Assembly: GCA_963824645.1 (NCBI GenBank)
Contig: CAWGQC010000011.1
Coordinates: forward strand, 1 to 64,000
Length of the DNA stretch: 64,000 nucleotides
Direction: 5' to 3'
From: Bog-756 sp963824645
GTDB lineage: Bacteria; Actinomycetota; Acidimicrobiia; Acidimicrobiales; RAAP-2
The translations under genes and the position numbers were made by a program. Below are positions 51,015 through 60,042 of this stretch, piece by piece. The notes beneath the pieces are model-generated. The model was not told where the DNA came from. It did no database searches and worked only from the letters and a program-made list of their open reading frames with translations. Positions within the stretch are counted from its first letter, which is position 1, and every line of letters starts with the position of its first letter.

Positions 51015-51230
51015 TGTCGGTTGCCGTGCCTGCTCCTTCCGCCTTCACTCGTGTTTTGGCTGATTGACGCGCGCCCTGGCGCCCCCATCGACCGCTCCGG
51101 TGGAAGCTGTCGACCCTGAGAAGTGTTTCCGCAGCACCGAAAGAGCCTGAGAAGCATCCGATTCGAGAAGTGAATCACCGTCATACCCCGTCGTCGCCCC
51201 ATTCGCATCGCAACTGGGAGGAGTAGGCCG

Positions 51231-54200
51231 TTGCCTGCACGGTCCAACAGCCCGGAACGTTTTTCGTTTGCCAATATCGATGAGGCTCTGCCTTTGCCGG
51301 ACCTCGTCGCCATCCAGAGGGACTCGTTTCAGTGGTTCCTCGACCGTGGCTTGGCCGAAACCTTCGGTGACATCAGTCCGATAGAGGATTTCACCGGTCA
51401 ACTGAGCCTCGAGCTCGAATTCGACCCCACCGATCCCGACCTGCGTCCGCCGCCCAAGTTCTCGGTGGAGGAGTGCAAGGAAAAGGACATGACCTACGCC
51501 GCACCGGTCTTCGTGCGCGCCCGGTTCATGAACGCCGGCACCGGCGAGATCAAAGAGCAGACGGTCTTTATGGGTGACTTCCCGGTGATGACCAACAAGG
51601 GCACCTTCATCGTCAACGGGACCGAGCGGGTGGTGGTCAGCCAGCTGGTCCGTTCGCCGGGCGTCATCTTCCAGCCCGGTCGGGATGCCAAGACGGTGTT
51701 CACCGGCACCATCCACCCCTACCGGGGAGAGTGGATCGAGTTCGACGTCGAGGCCAAGCCGTCCAAGGACGTCACCGCCGGCTGCCGGGTGGCCCGCAAG
51801 CGCCGCCTGTCGCTGTTCGTCCTCCTGCGGGCGCTGGGTTACGAGGACCAGGCCTTCCTGGAGCGGTTCGTCCGCCACTTCGATTTCCTCGAGGGACAGT
51901 GGGAGAAGGAGCAGAACCTGGCCCCTTCCCGTGAAGAGGCCCTGCTCGAGATCTACAAGCGCGCCCGTCCCGGCGAGCCGCTGTCGGTGGAGGCCGCCCG
52001 CCAGTACTTCGAGAACGCCTTCTTCAACCCCAAGCGCTATGACCTGACCCGGGTGGGCCGCTACAAGCTCAACCGCAAGCTCGGGCCGGAAATCGAGCGC
52101 ATCTCGGACATCTTGAAGATCGACCTGGAGCGGCCCACTCCCACCCAGGGGGTACTCAGCCCCTCGGAGATCCTGGCCGCATCCACCTACATGCTCCACC
52201 TGGCCAAGCACATGGCCGACGGCGAGTCGACCTACCGGATCGACGACCAGGACCACTTCGCCAACCGGCGTATCCGGTCGGTGGGCGAGCTCATCCAGAA
52301 CCAGGTGCGGGTGGGGCTGTCCCGCATGGAGCGGGTCGTCCGCGAGCGGATGACCACCCAGGACGTGGAGGCCATCACCCCCCAGACCCTGATCAACATC
52401 CGTCCGGTGGTGGCGGCGGTCAAGGAGTTCTTCGGGACCAGCCAGCTCAGCCAATTCATGGACCAGAACAACCCGCTGTCGGGTCTGGCCCACAAGCGCC
52501 GTCTCTCGGCTCTCGGGCCCGGCGGTCTGTCGCGGGAGCGGGCCGGCTTCGAGGTCCGTGACGTGCACACCTCCCACTACGGGCGGATGTGTCCCATCGA
52601 AACCCCGGAAGGCCCGAACATCGGGCTCATCGGCTCGCTGGCCACCTATGCCCGGGTCAACGAGTACGGGTTCATCGAGACCCCCTACCGCAAGGTGGTC
52701 GACGGCCAGGTGACCAAGGAGATCACCTACCTGGCCGCCGACGAGGAGGAGGAGCACGTCATCGCTCAGGCCTCGGCCGCCCTGGACGACAACGGCAAGT
52801 TCACCGAGGAGAAGGTGCTGGTCCGCCGCGGTCCGCAGGGAACGGGCGTGCGGGTCGGCGCCACCACCACCTCCTACGGCACGACGTCGGAGATCGACTT
52901 CGTGCCTCCGGCCGAGGTCGACCTGATGGACGTCTCTCCCAAGCAGATCGTCTCCGTCTCCACCGCCCTCATCCCCTTCGTCGAGCACGACGACGCCAAC
53001 CGGGCCCTGATGGGCGCCAACATGCAGAAGCAGGCCGTACCCCTGGTGGTGCCCGAGGCGCCCTACATCGGTACCGGCGTGGAGGCACGCGCCGCCCGCG
53101 ACGCCGGCGACGTGGTGCTGGCCGAGGCCGAGGGTGTGGTGGTCGACGTCTCCGGTGACCAGATCACCGTGGAGTACAAGGCCGGTTCCAAGGACCGCCT
53201 GGGGGCCACCCTGGGCAAGAAGGTGTACCGACTGGCCAAGTTCCGCCGGTCCAACCAGAACACGGCCATCAACCAGAAGGTGATCGTCGAGGAGGGCCAG
53301 AAGATCAGCGCCGGCGATGTGCTGGCCGACGGTCCGGCCACCCACAACGGCGAGCTGGCCCTGGGCAAGAACCTGCTGGTGGCCTTCATGCCCTGGGAGG
53401 GCTACAACTACGAGGACGCCATCATCCTCTCCGAGCGGTTGGTCAAGGACGATGTCCTCACCTCGATCCACATCGAGGAGCACGAGGTCGACGCCCGCGA
53501 CACCAAGCTGGGGGCGGAGGAGATCACCCGTGACATCCCCAACCTGTCCGAGGAGATCTTGGCCGACCTGGACGAGCGGGGCATCATCCGGATCGGCGCC
53601 GAGGTGGGCCCGGGCGATGTGCTGGTCGGGAAAGTCACGCCCAAGGGTGAGACCGAGCAGACTCCCGAGGAGCGGCTCCTGCGGGCCATCTTCGGCGAGA
53701 AGGCCCGCGAGGTACGGGACACCTCCCTCAAGGTGCCCCACGGCGAGCAGGGGACGGTCATCGACGTCCGGGTCTTCTCCCGCGACGATGCCCACGAGCT
53801 CCCGCCCGGAGTCGAGCAGCTGGTCCGGGTGTACGTGGCCCAGAAGCGCAAGATCTCCGAGGGCGACAAGTTGGCCGGCCGCCACGGCAACAAGGGGGTC
53901 ATCTCCAAGATCCTGCCCATCGAGGACATGCCCTTCCAGGCCGACGGTACGCCGGTCGACATCATCCTCAATCCGCTGGGCGTGCCCAGCCGGATGAACG
54001 TGGGTCAGGTCCTCGAGTCCCACCTGGGTTACGCCGCCCGCTGGGGCTGGGAGGGCGCCGGCGAGGCGTCCCGGACACCCCTCCGGGGCACCGAGACCAA
54101 GACCCGTCCGAAGACCGACCCGGCCGTGTGGGTGTCCACCCCGGTGTTCGACGGGGCCCACTGGGACGAGGAGACCGACGCCGGTCGCCACCCCACCATC

Positions 54201-54806
54201 CAGCAGATCTTCCGCAAGCTCAACCCCGACGGGGTCGACGGTCAGGTGCAGGTGTCCGATGAGGGCAAGTCCGTCCTCTACAACGGGCGCACCGGCGAGG
54301 TCTACGACAACCCCATCTCGGTGGGCTACGTGTACATCCTCAAACTCCACCACCTGGTGGACGACAAGATCCACGCCCGCTCCACCGGTCCGTACTCGAT
54401 GATCACCCAGCAGCCGCTGGGTGGGAAGGCCCAGTTCGGTGGCCAGCGGTTCGGGGAGATGGAGGTGTGGGCCCTGGAGGCCTTCGGCGCCGCCTACGCC
54501 CTGCAGGAGCTGCTCACCATCAAGTCGGACGACGTACTCGGTCGGGTGAAGGTCTACGAGGCCATCGTCAAGGGCGAGAACATCCCCGAGCCGGGCATCC
54601 CCGAAAGCTTCAAGGTCCTGATCAAAGAGATGCAGTCACTGTGCCTCGACGTCGAGGTCCTGGCCCCGGGGGGAGAAGAGATAGAGATGCGGGAGCTGGA
54701 CGAGGACGTCTTCCGCACAGCCGAGGAACTGGGCATCGACATCAGCCGACCCGAGCGTGGCTCGGACGAGGAAGATGCGCGCCGCGCCGCCGAAAGGGGC
54801 TTCTAA
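51231..54806 (+). CDS. rpoB: DNA-directed RNA polymerase subunit beta
   Basis: This is the catalytic beta subunit, 1191 residues. Landmarks are the fork-loop region with SQLSQFMDQNNPL and HKRRLSALGPGGL (rifampicin-site residues D, H and S as in sensitive enzymes), then CPIETPEGPNIGLIGSLA and GRHGNKGVISKILP. The end is MRELDEDVFRTAEELGIDIS plus an acidic tail. The start is a TTG at 51231 with GGAGGAG about 10 nt upstream, unusual but well supported. rpoC follows after 2 bp. Confidence 0.97.
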   Translation: MPARSNSPERFSFANIDEALPLPDLVAIQRDSFQWFLDRGLAETFGDISPIEDFTGQLSLELEFDPTDPDLRPPPKFSVEECKEKDMTYAAPVFVRARFMNAGTGEIKEQTVFMGDFPVMTNKGTFIVNGTERVVVSQLVRSPGVIFQPGRDAKTVFTGTIHPYRGEWIEFDVEAKPSKDVTAGCRVARKRRLSLFVLLRALGYEDQAFLERFVRHFDFLEGQWEKEQNLAPSREEALLEIYKRARPGEPLSVEAARQYFENAFFNPKRYDLTRVGRYKLNRKLGPEIERISDILKIDLERPTPTQGVLSPSEILAASTYMLHLAKHMADGESTYRIDDQDHFANRRIRSVGELIQNQVRVGLSRMERVVRERMTTQDVEAITPQTLINIRPVVAAVKEFFGTSQLSQFMDQNNPLSGLAHKRRLSALGPGGLSRERAGFEVRDVHTSHYGRMCPIETPEGPNIGLIGSLATYARVNEYGFIETPYRKVVDGQVTKEITYLAADEEEEHVIAQASAALDDNGKFTEEKVLVRRGPQGTGVRVGATTTSYGTTSEIDFVPPAEVDLMDVSPKQIVSVSTALIPFVEHDDANRALMGANMQKQAVPLVVPEAPYIGTGVEARAARDAGDVVLAEAEGVVVDVSGDQITVEYKAGSKDRLGATLGKKVYRLAKFRRSNQNTAINQKVIVEEGQKISAGDVLADGPATHNGELALGKNLLVAFMPWEGYNYEDAIILSERLVKDDVLTSIHIEEHEVDARDTKLGAEEITRDIPNLSEEILADLDERGIIRIGAEVGPGDVLVGKVTPKGETEQTPEERLLRAIFGEKAREVRDTSLKVPHGEQGTVIDVRVFSRDDAHELPPGVEQLVRVYVAQKRKISEGDKLAGRHGNKGVISKILPIEDMPFQADGTPVDIILNPLGVPSRMNVGQVLESHLGYAARWGWEGAGEASRTPLRGTETKTRPKTDPAVWVSTPVFDGAHWDEETDAGRHPTIQQIFRKLNPDGVDGQVQVSDEGKSVLYNGRTGEVYDNPISVGYVYILKLHHLVDDKIHARSTGPYSMITQQPLGGKAQFGGQRFGEMEVWALEAFGAAYALQELLTIKSDDVLGRVKVYEAIVKGENIPEPGIPESFKVLIKEMQSLCLDVEVLAPGGEEIEMRELDEDVFRTAEELGIDISRPERGSDEEDARRAAERGF

Positions 54807-54808
54807 AT

Positions 54809-57800
54809 ATGTTGGACGTCAACGATTTCGATCAGCTACGAATCGGTCTGGCCACCGCCGACTCCATCCGGGGGTGGTCCAACGGTGAGGTGAAGAAGCC
54901 GGAGACCATCAACTACCGCACCCTGCGGCCGGAGAAGGACGGGCTCTTCTGCGAGAAGATCTTCGGTCCCACCAAGGACTGGGAGTGCTACTGCGGGAAG
55001 TACAAGCGGGTCCGGTTCCGGGGCATCATCTGTGAGCGCTGCGGGGTCGAGGTCACCCGGTCCAAGGTGCGCCGTGAGCGCATGGGCCACATCGAGCTGG
55101 CCGCCCCGGTGGTCCACATCTGGTACCTGCGGGGTACCCGCAGCTGGCTGGCCTACCTGCTCATGGGCACCGAAGCCCGCGAGGAGCTGAAGGCCAAGCA
55201 GCTGGAGAAGGTCATCTACTTCGCCGCCAACCTGGTCACCTGGGTCGACGAGGCCAAGCGTCACGAGGACCTGCCCGATCTGGAGGCCGAGCTGGGCGTG
55301 GAGATCGCTGACGTCGAGAAGAAGCGGGACGTCGAGATCGACCGCCGGTTCAAGGCCCTCGAAGGTGAATTGGCCGAGCTGGAGAAGTCCGGGGCCAAGG
55401 ACACCGAGATCAAGGCCCGTCAGCGCAACGTGGAGAAGGAGATCGCCGCCGTCCGTGAACGCTACGACAGCGAGATCGAACTGGCCCAGCGCGCCTTCGA
55501 CGAGTTCAAGAGCCTGCACTCCCGCAAGATCCTCGAGGACGAGATGCTCTGGCGTGAACTGCGCATCCGCTACGAGGACTACTTCGAGGGGGGCATGGGG
55601 GCCGAGACCATCTCCCGCCTCATCGACCGCATCGACCTCGACGCCGAGGAGATCAAGCTCCGCGAGATGATCGACGCCGCCGACGGGCGCAAGCCGCTCT
55701 CCGCCCAGCGTCGCCAGAAGGTGATCAAGCGACTCAAGATCGTGACCGCCTTCAACCGGCGGGACGAGAACGGGCGCCGGGTCAACGACCCGCGGGCCAT
55801 GATTCTCGACTCGGTCCCGGTCATCCCCCCCGACCTGCGCCCGATGGTGCAGCTCGACGGCGGTCGCTTCGCCACCTCCGACCTCAACGACCTGTACCGC
55901 CGCGTCATCAACCGGAACAACCGGCTGAAGAGGCTGCTCGACCTCGGGGCGCCCGAGATCATCATCAACAACGAGAAGCGCATGCTGCAAGAGGCGGTCG
56001 ACGCCCTCTTCGACAACGGGCGGCGTGGCCGCCCGGTGACCGGGCCCGGCAACCGCCCGCTGAAGAGCTTGTCGGACATGCTCAAGGGCAAGCAGGGCCG
56101 GTTCCGTCAGAACCTGCTGGGCAAGCGGGTGGACTACTCGGGCCGGTCGGTCATCGTGATCGGCCCCACCCTGCAGCTCCACCAGTGCGGCCTGCCCAAG
56201 CTGATGGCTCTCGAGCTGTTCAAGCCCTTCGTCATGAAGCGCCTGGTGGACGCCGAGTACGCCCAGAACATTAAGTCGGCCAAGCGCATGGTCGAGCGCC
56301 GCCGGCCCCAGGTGTGGGACGTGCTCGAGGGTGTCATCAAAGAACACCCCGTGCTCCTCAACCGGGCCCCGACCCTCCACCGCCTGGGCATCCAGGCCTT
56401 CGAGCCCGTGCTGGTCGAGGGCAAGGCCATCCAGGTCCATCCCCTGGTCTGCACCGCCTTCAACGCCGACTTCGACGGTGACCAGATGGCCGTCCACCTG
56501 CCCCTGTCAGCCGAGGCCCAGGCCGAGGCCCGGGTGCTCATGCTGTCGGCCAACAACATCCTGTCGCCGGCCACCGGGCGGCCCATCACCGTCCCGACCC
56601 AGGACATGGTCTTCGGTATCTACTACCTGACCCTGCCCGTCGACGGGGCCAAGGGCGAGGGACGGGTGTTCCGCCACGCCTACGAGGTCGAGACGGCCTT
56701 CGACAACGGTGACATCGATCTGCAGGCCAAGATTGTCATCCGGCCCGAGCACGGCTCCCACCTGGCCCAGTCCATCACCCTGGCCAACGAGGCGATCGCC
56801 GAGGCCTCCGCCGAGGGGTCGGCCGTCGAGGTGGATGCCGACGCCCCCGTTCAGCTGGAGACCACGGCCGGGCGGCTGTTCTTCAACACCGCCCTGCCCG
56901 ACGGCTACCGCTACATCAACGACATCGTGGGCAAGCGCAACACCCCCATCGGGGTCATCGTGGAGGAGGTGGCGGCCAACTTCCCGAAGGGCGAGGTGGC
57001 GGCCAGCCTCGACCGGATCAAGGCCCTCGGGTTCCGCTACGCCGCCCAGTCGGGTCTGACCATCTCCATCAACGACGTGCGTACCCCGCCGGACAAGCAG
57101 ACCATCCTCGACCGCTACGAGAAGGAGGCGGAGAAGGCGGAGGCCCAGTTCAAGCGGGGCATCATCACCGACGACGAGCGGCGCCAGAAGGAGATCGAGA
57201 TCTGGACGTCGGCCAACTCCGAGGTGGGGAAGGCCATGGAGAAGTCACTGTCCACCATCGCCTTCAACCCACTCGACATGATGGTCGACTCGGGGGCCCG
57301 GGGGAACAGCCAGCAGATCCGCCAGATCGCCGGCATGAAAGGCCTGGTGTCCAACCCGCGGGGCGAGATGATCCCCCGTCCGATCAAGTCCTCCTTCCGG
57401 GAGGGCCTGTCGGTCCTCGAGTACTTCATCTCGACCCACGGTGCCCGTAAGGGCCTGGCCGACACCGCCCTGCGTACCGCCGACTCCGGGTACCTCACCC
57501 GCCGGCTGGTGGACGTGGCCCAGGAGCTCATCGTCCGGGAGGACGACTGCGGTTCGACCCGGGGCATCTGGATCGAGGGGGTGGTCCCCGACGGGGCCGG
57601 CACCCGTTCCTACCTCGAGACCCGGGCCTACGGCCGCATCACGGTCGAGCCGGTGACCCTGTCGGACAAGACCAAAATCGAGGCCGGCACGCTGTTGACC
57701 GAGGAACTGGTCAGTCGGCTGCGGGACGACCCCGAGGTCGACCGGATCAGGACCCGGTCGGTGCTGACCTGCGAAGCCGAGCAGGGGATCTGTGCCGCCT

Positions 57801-58897
57801 GCTACGGACAGTCGCTGGCCACCGGCGAGATGATCGAGCTGGGCGAGGCGGTCGGGGTCATCGCCGCCCAGTCCATCGGCGAGCCCGGTACCCAGTTGAC
57901 CATGCGGACCTTCCACACCGGTGGCATCGTCGGTGAGGACATCACCCACGGTCTCCCCCGGGTGGTCGAGCTGTTCGAGGCCCGCACGCCCAAGGGCGCA
58001 GCCGTCCTGGCCCGCCACTCGGGCGTGGCCCGGGTGGAGGAGGACGAGTCGGGCCGTCATGTCACCGTGGTGGCCGACGACGGGGAGGAGCATACCGTCC
58101 TGGTGGCCCCCCGGGCCCACCTCGAGGTCAGGGACGGCCAGGAGGTTTCGGCCGGGGATGCCCTGGTCGAAGGGCCGAAGGACCCCAAGGAGCTCCTGGA
58201 GGTCAAGGGCATCCGTGAGACCCAGCAGTACCTGGTCGAGGAGGTCCAGAAGGTCTACCGCGACCAGGGTGTGTCCATCCACGACAAGCACATCGAGCTG
58301 ATCGTGCGCCAGATGCTCCGCCGGGTGCTGGTGGCCGAGCCCGGGGACGCCACCTTCCTCCCCGGTGAGCGGGTGGACAGCCGCTCCTACGCCGAGGTCA
58401 ACCGCCAGCTGGTCCAGGACGGACAGCGTCCGGCCGAGGGTCGTCCCGAGCTGATGGGCATCACCAAGGCCTCGCTGGCCACCGACAGCTGGCTGTCGGC
58501 CGCCTCCTTCCAGGAGACGACCCGGGTCCTCACCGAAGCAGCCATCGAAGGCAAGTCCGACCAGCTCTACGGCCTCAAGGAGAACATCATCATCGGCAAG
58601 CTGATCCCGGCCGGATCGGGCATGGAGCGCTACCGCGACATCGAGCTGGACATGCCCGGGGCCGAGGCCATGCCCTTCTGGGCCCTCGGTTCGGACGGCG
58701 ATGCCGGCACCGAGGACCTGGCTGCCTGGCTGCGGGACACCGGCGGCGACGCTTCCGTCGGAGGGTTCAGTTCCGAGATCGACGCCAGTTGGCTGGGTGC
58801 CGTTCCCGGAGCCGAGGACCTGGCCGACGGATCGCCGGACTTCGGGGCCGCCGCCGCACCGGCGGCCGAGGAAGGCCCGCTCGAAGCGGGCGCCTGA
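54809..58897 (+). CDS. rpoC: DNA-directed RNA polymerase subunit beta'
   Basis: This 1362-residue subunit carries the active-site magnesium motif NADFDGDQMAVH. The N-terminal zinc ribbon is CYCGKYKRVRFRGIICERC; the second zinc site includes CEAEQGICAACYG. The trigger-loop region ARGNSQQIRQIAGMKGLVSN is present. The C-terminus ends in an acidic tail with PAAEEGPLEAGA. The ATG comes 2 bp after the rpoB stop, so the genes are coupled. A longer upstream frame overlapping rpoB is a shadow. Confidence 0.97.
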   Translation: MLDVNDFDQLRIGLATADSIRGWSNGEVKKPETINYRTLRPEKDGLFCEKIFGPTKDWECYCGKYKRVRFRGIICERCGVEVTRSKVRRERMGHIELAAPVVHIWYLRGTRSWLAYLLMGTEAREELKAKQLEKVIYFAANLVTWVDEAKRHEDLPDLEAELGVEIADVEKKRDVEIDRRFKALEGELAELEKSGAKDTEIKARQRNVEKEIAAVRERYDSEIELAQRAFDEFKSLHSRKILEDEMLWRELRIRYEDYFEGGMGAETISRLIDRIDLDAEEIKLREMIDAADGRKPLSAQRRQKVIKRLKIVTAFNRRDENGRRVNDPRAMILDSVPVIPPDLRPMVQLDGGRFATSDLNDLYRRVINRNNRLKRLLDLGAPEIIINNEKRMLQEAVDALFDNGRRGRPVTGPGNRPLKSLSDMLKGKQGRFRQNLLGKRVDYSGRSVIVIGPTLQLHQCGLPKLMALELFKPFVMKRLVDAEYAQNIKSAKRMVERRRPQVWDVLEGVIKEHPVLLNRAPTLHRLGIQAFEPVLVEGKAIQVHPLVCTAFNADFDGDQMAVHLPLSAEAQAEARVLMLSANNILSPATGRPITVPTQDMVFGIYYLTLPVDGAKGEGRVFRHAYEVETAFDNGDIDLQAKIVIRPEHGSHLAQSITLANEAIAEASAEGSAVEVDADAPVQLETTAGRLFFNTALPDGYRYINDIVGKRNTPIGVIVEEVAANFPKGEVAASLDRIKALGFRYAAQSGLTISINDVRTPPDKQTILDRYEKEAEKAEAQFKRGIITDDERRQKEIEIWTSANSEVGKAMEKSLSTIAFNPLDMMVDSGARGNSQQIRQIAGMKGLVSNPRGEMIPRPIKSSFREGLSVLEYFISTHGARKGLADTALRTADSGYLTRRLVDVAQELIVREDDCGSTRGIWIEGVVPDGAGTRSYLETRAYGRITVEPVTLSDKTKIEAGTLLTEELVSRLRDDPEVDRIRTRSVLTCEAEQGICAACYGQSLATGEMIELGEAVGVIAAQSIGEPGTQLTMRTFHTGGIVGEDITHGLPRVVELFEARTPKGAAVLARHSGVARVEEDESGRHVTVVADDGEEHTVLVAPRAHLEVRDGQEVSAGDALVEGPKDPKELLEVKGIRETQQYLVEEVQKVYRDQGVSIHDKHIELIVRQMLRRVLVAEPGDATFLPGERVDSRSYAEVNRQLVQDGQRPAEGRPELMGITKASLATDSWLSAASFQETTRVLTEAAIEGKSDQLYGLKENIIIGKLIPAGSGMERYRDIELDMPGAEAMPFWALGSDGDAGTEDLAAWLRDTGGDASVGGFSSEIDASWLGAVPGAEDLADGSPDFGAAAAPAAEEGPLEAGA

Positions 58898-59000
58898 CAG
58901 CCCGGACGGGCGACTGAGCCGGACGGCTTGGTCGCCCCCCGGTCGGGCGTGCGTACCGGTGGGCCACGCCCCCCGGTAGGCTGAGCGGGCTCACCCGCCC

Positions 59001-59029
59001 TTGCCCGCCGGGCAGGCATGCCGTAGCAT
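59001..59029 (+). promoter_or_regulatory. Promoter for the rpsL-rpsG-fusA-tuf operon
   Basis: TTGCCC (59001-59006) and TAGCAT (59024-59029) are separated by 17 bp. The leader is about 95 nt. The region 58898-59000 between rpoC and this promoter is GC-rich with no gene. Confidence 0.55.
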
Positions 59030-59129
59030 GATGGCCTTGCGGCTATGCGCCGCGGGTGGACCACGTCCAGCCGCCGGATGCGTGAGCAAGTCCTGAAGTC
59101 TCCCTGCAGTTCCAACCCAGAGGTAACGC

Positions 59130-59501
59130 GTGCCCACGATTTCCCAGCTCGTCCGCAAGGGACGGGCCACCAAACCGACCAAGTCGAAGACGCCGGCCCT
59201 GCGGGGAGCCCCCCAACGCCGGGGCGTCTGCACACGCGTCTACACCCACACCCCGAAGAAGCCGAACTCGGCCCTGCGCAAGGTGGCCCGGGTCCGGCTG
59301 ACCAGCGGGCTGGAGGTGACCGCCTACATTCCGGGCGAGGGTCACAACCTCCAGGAGCACTCGATCGTGCTGGTCCGCGGCGGCCGGGTGAAGGACCTCC
59401 CCGGTGTCCGCTACAAGGTCATCCGGGGGACACTCGACGCCTCGGGGGTGCGTGAGCGCAACCAGGCCCGTTCCCGCTACGGCGCCAAGAAGGAGTCCTG
59501 A
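59130..59501 (+). CDS. rpsL: 30S ribosomal protein S12
   Basis: S12 lies at the decoding centre. It has 123 residues, with PTISQLVRKGR at the start, TPKKPNSALRKVARV (the lysine known for streptomycin resistance changes is wild type) and GRVKDLPGVRYKVIRG. The start is GTG at 59130. rpsG starts 1 bp after its stop. Confidence 0.97.
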   Translation: MPTISQLVRKGRATKPTKSKTPALRGAPQRRGVCTRVYTHTPKKPNSALRKVARVRLTSGLEVTAYIPGEGHNLQEHSIVLVRGGRVKDLPGVRYKVIRGTLDASGVRERNQARSRYGAKKES

Positions 59502-59502
59502 C

Positions 59503-59973
59503 GTGCCCCGCAAAGGACCGGCTGTACGCCGCGAGCTCATGCCCGACCCCGTGTACCACTCGGTGCTGGTCACCCAGGTGGTCAACCGGGTGCTGAGTCG
59601 GGGCAAGCGCACCCTGGCCGAGCGGATCGTCTACGACGCCTTGGCCGACGTGGCCGAAAAGTCGGCCAACGATCCGGTGGCGGTGCTGAAGAAGGCGGTG
59701 GAGAACACCCGCCCCGAGCTCGAAGTGCGGAGCCGTCGGGTCGGGGGCGCCACCTACCAGGTCCCCGTCGAGGTCCGTCCCCGTCGGGCCACCACCCTGT
59801 CCATCCGGTGGCTGGTCGGCTACTCCCAGCAGCGTCGGGAGAAGACGATGGCCGAGCGCCTGTCCAACGAGATACGCGACGCGGCCAATGGCATCGGCGC
59901 CGCCGCCAAGCGCCGCGAAGATCTGCACAAGATGGCCGAATCCAACAAGGCCTTCGCCCACTACCGCTGGTAG
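59503..59973 (+). CDS. rpsG: 30S ribosomal protein S7
   Basis: S7 organises the 3' domain of 16S rRNA. It has 156 residues beginning PRKGPAVRREL and containing PVEVRPRRATTLSIRWLV. The GTG start at 59503 follows the rpsL stop by one base. After the stop the short inverted repeat GGGG-cttcg-CCCC (59976-59988) could form a small hairpin before fusA. Confidence 0.97.
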   Translation: MPRKGPAVRRELMPDPVYHSVLVTQVVNRVLSRGKRTLAERIVYDALADVAEKSANDPVAVLKKAVENTRPELEVRSRRVGGATYQVPVEVRPRRATTLSIRWLVGYSQQRREKTMAERLSNEIRDAANGIGAAAKRREDLHKMAESNKAFAHYRW

Positions 59974-60042
59974 GAGGGGCTTCGCCCCCCGCCGGCCGGC
60001 GGCGAGAACGACCAACGAGCACGACCCGAGAGCTGAAGAACC

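Noticed and set aside
51045..54374. 1109-residue open frame antisense to rpoB
   Set aside because: It is a shadow caused by high GC and strong codon bias; rpoB on the other strand is unmistakable.
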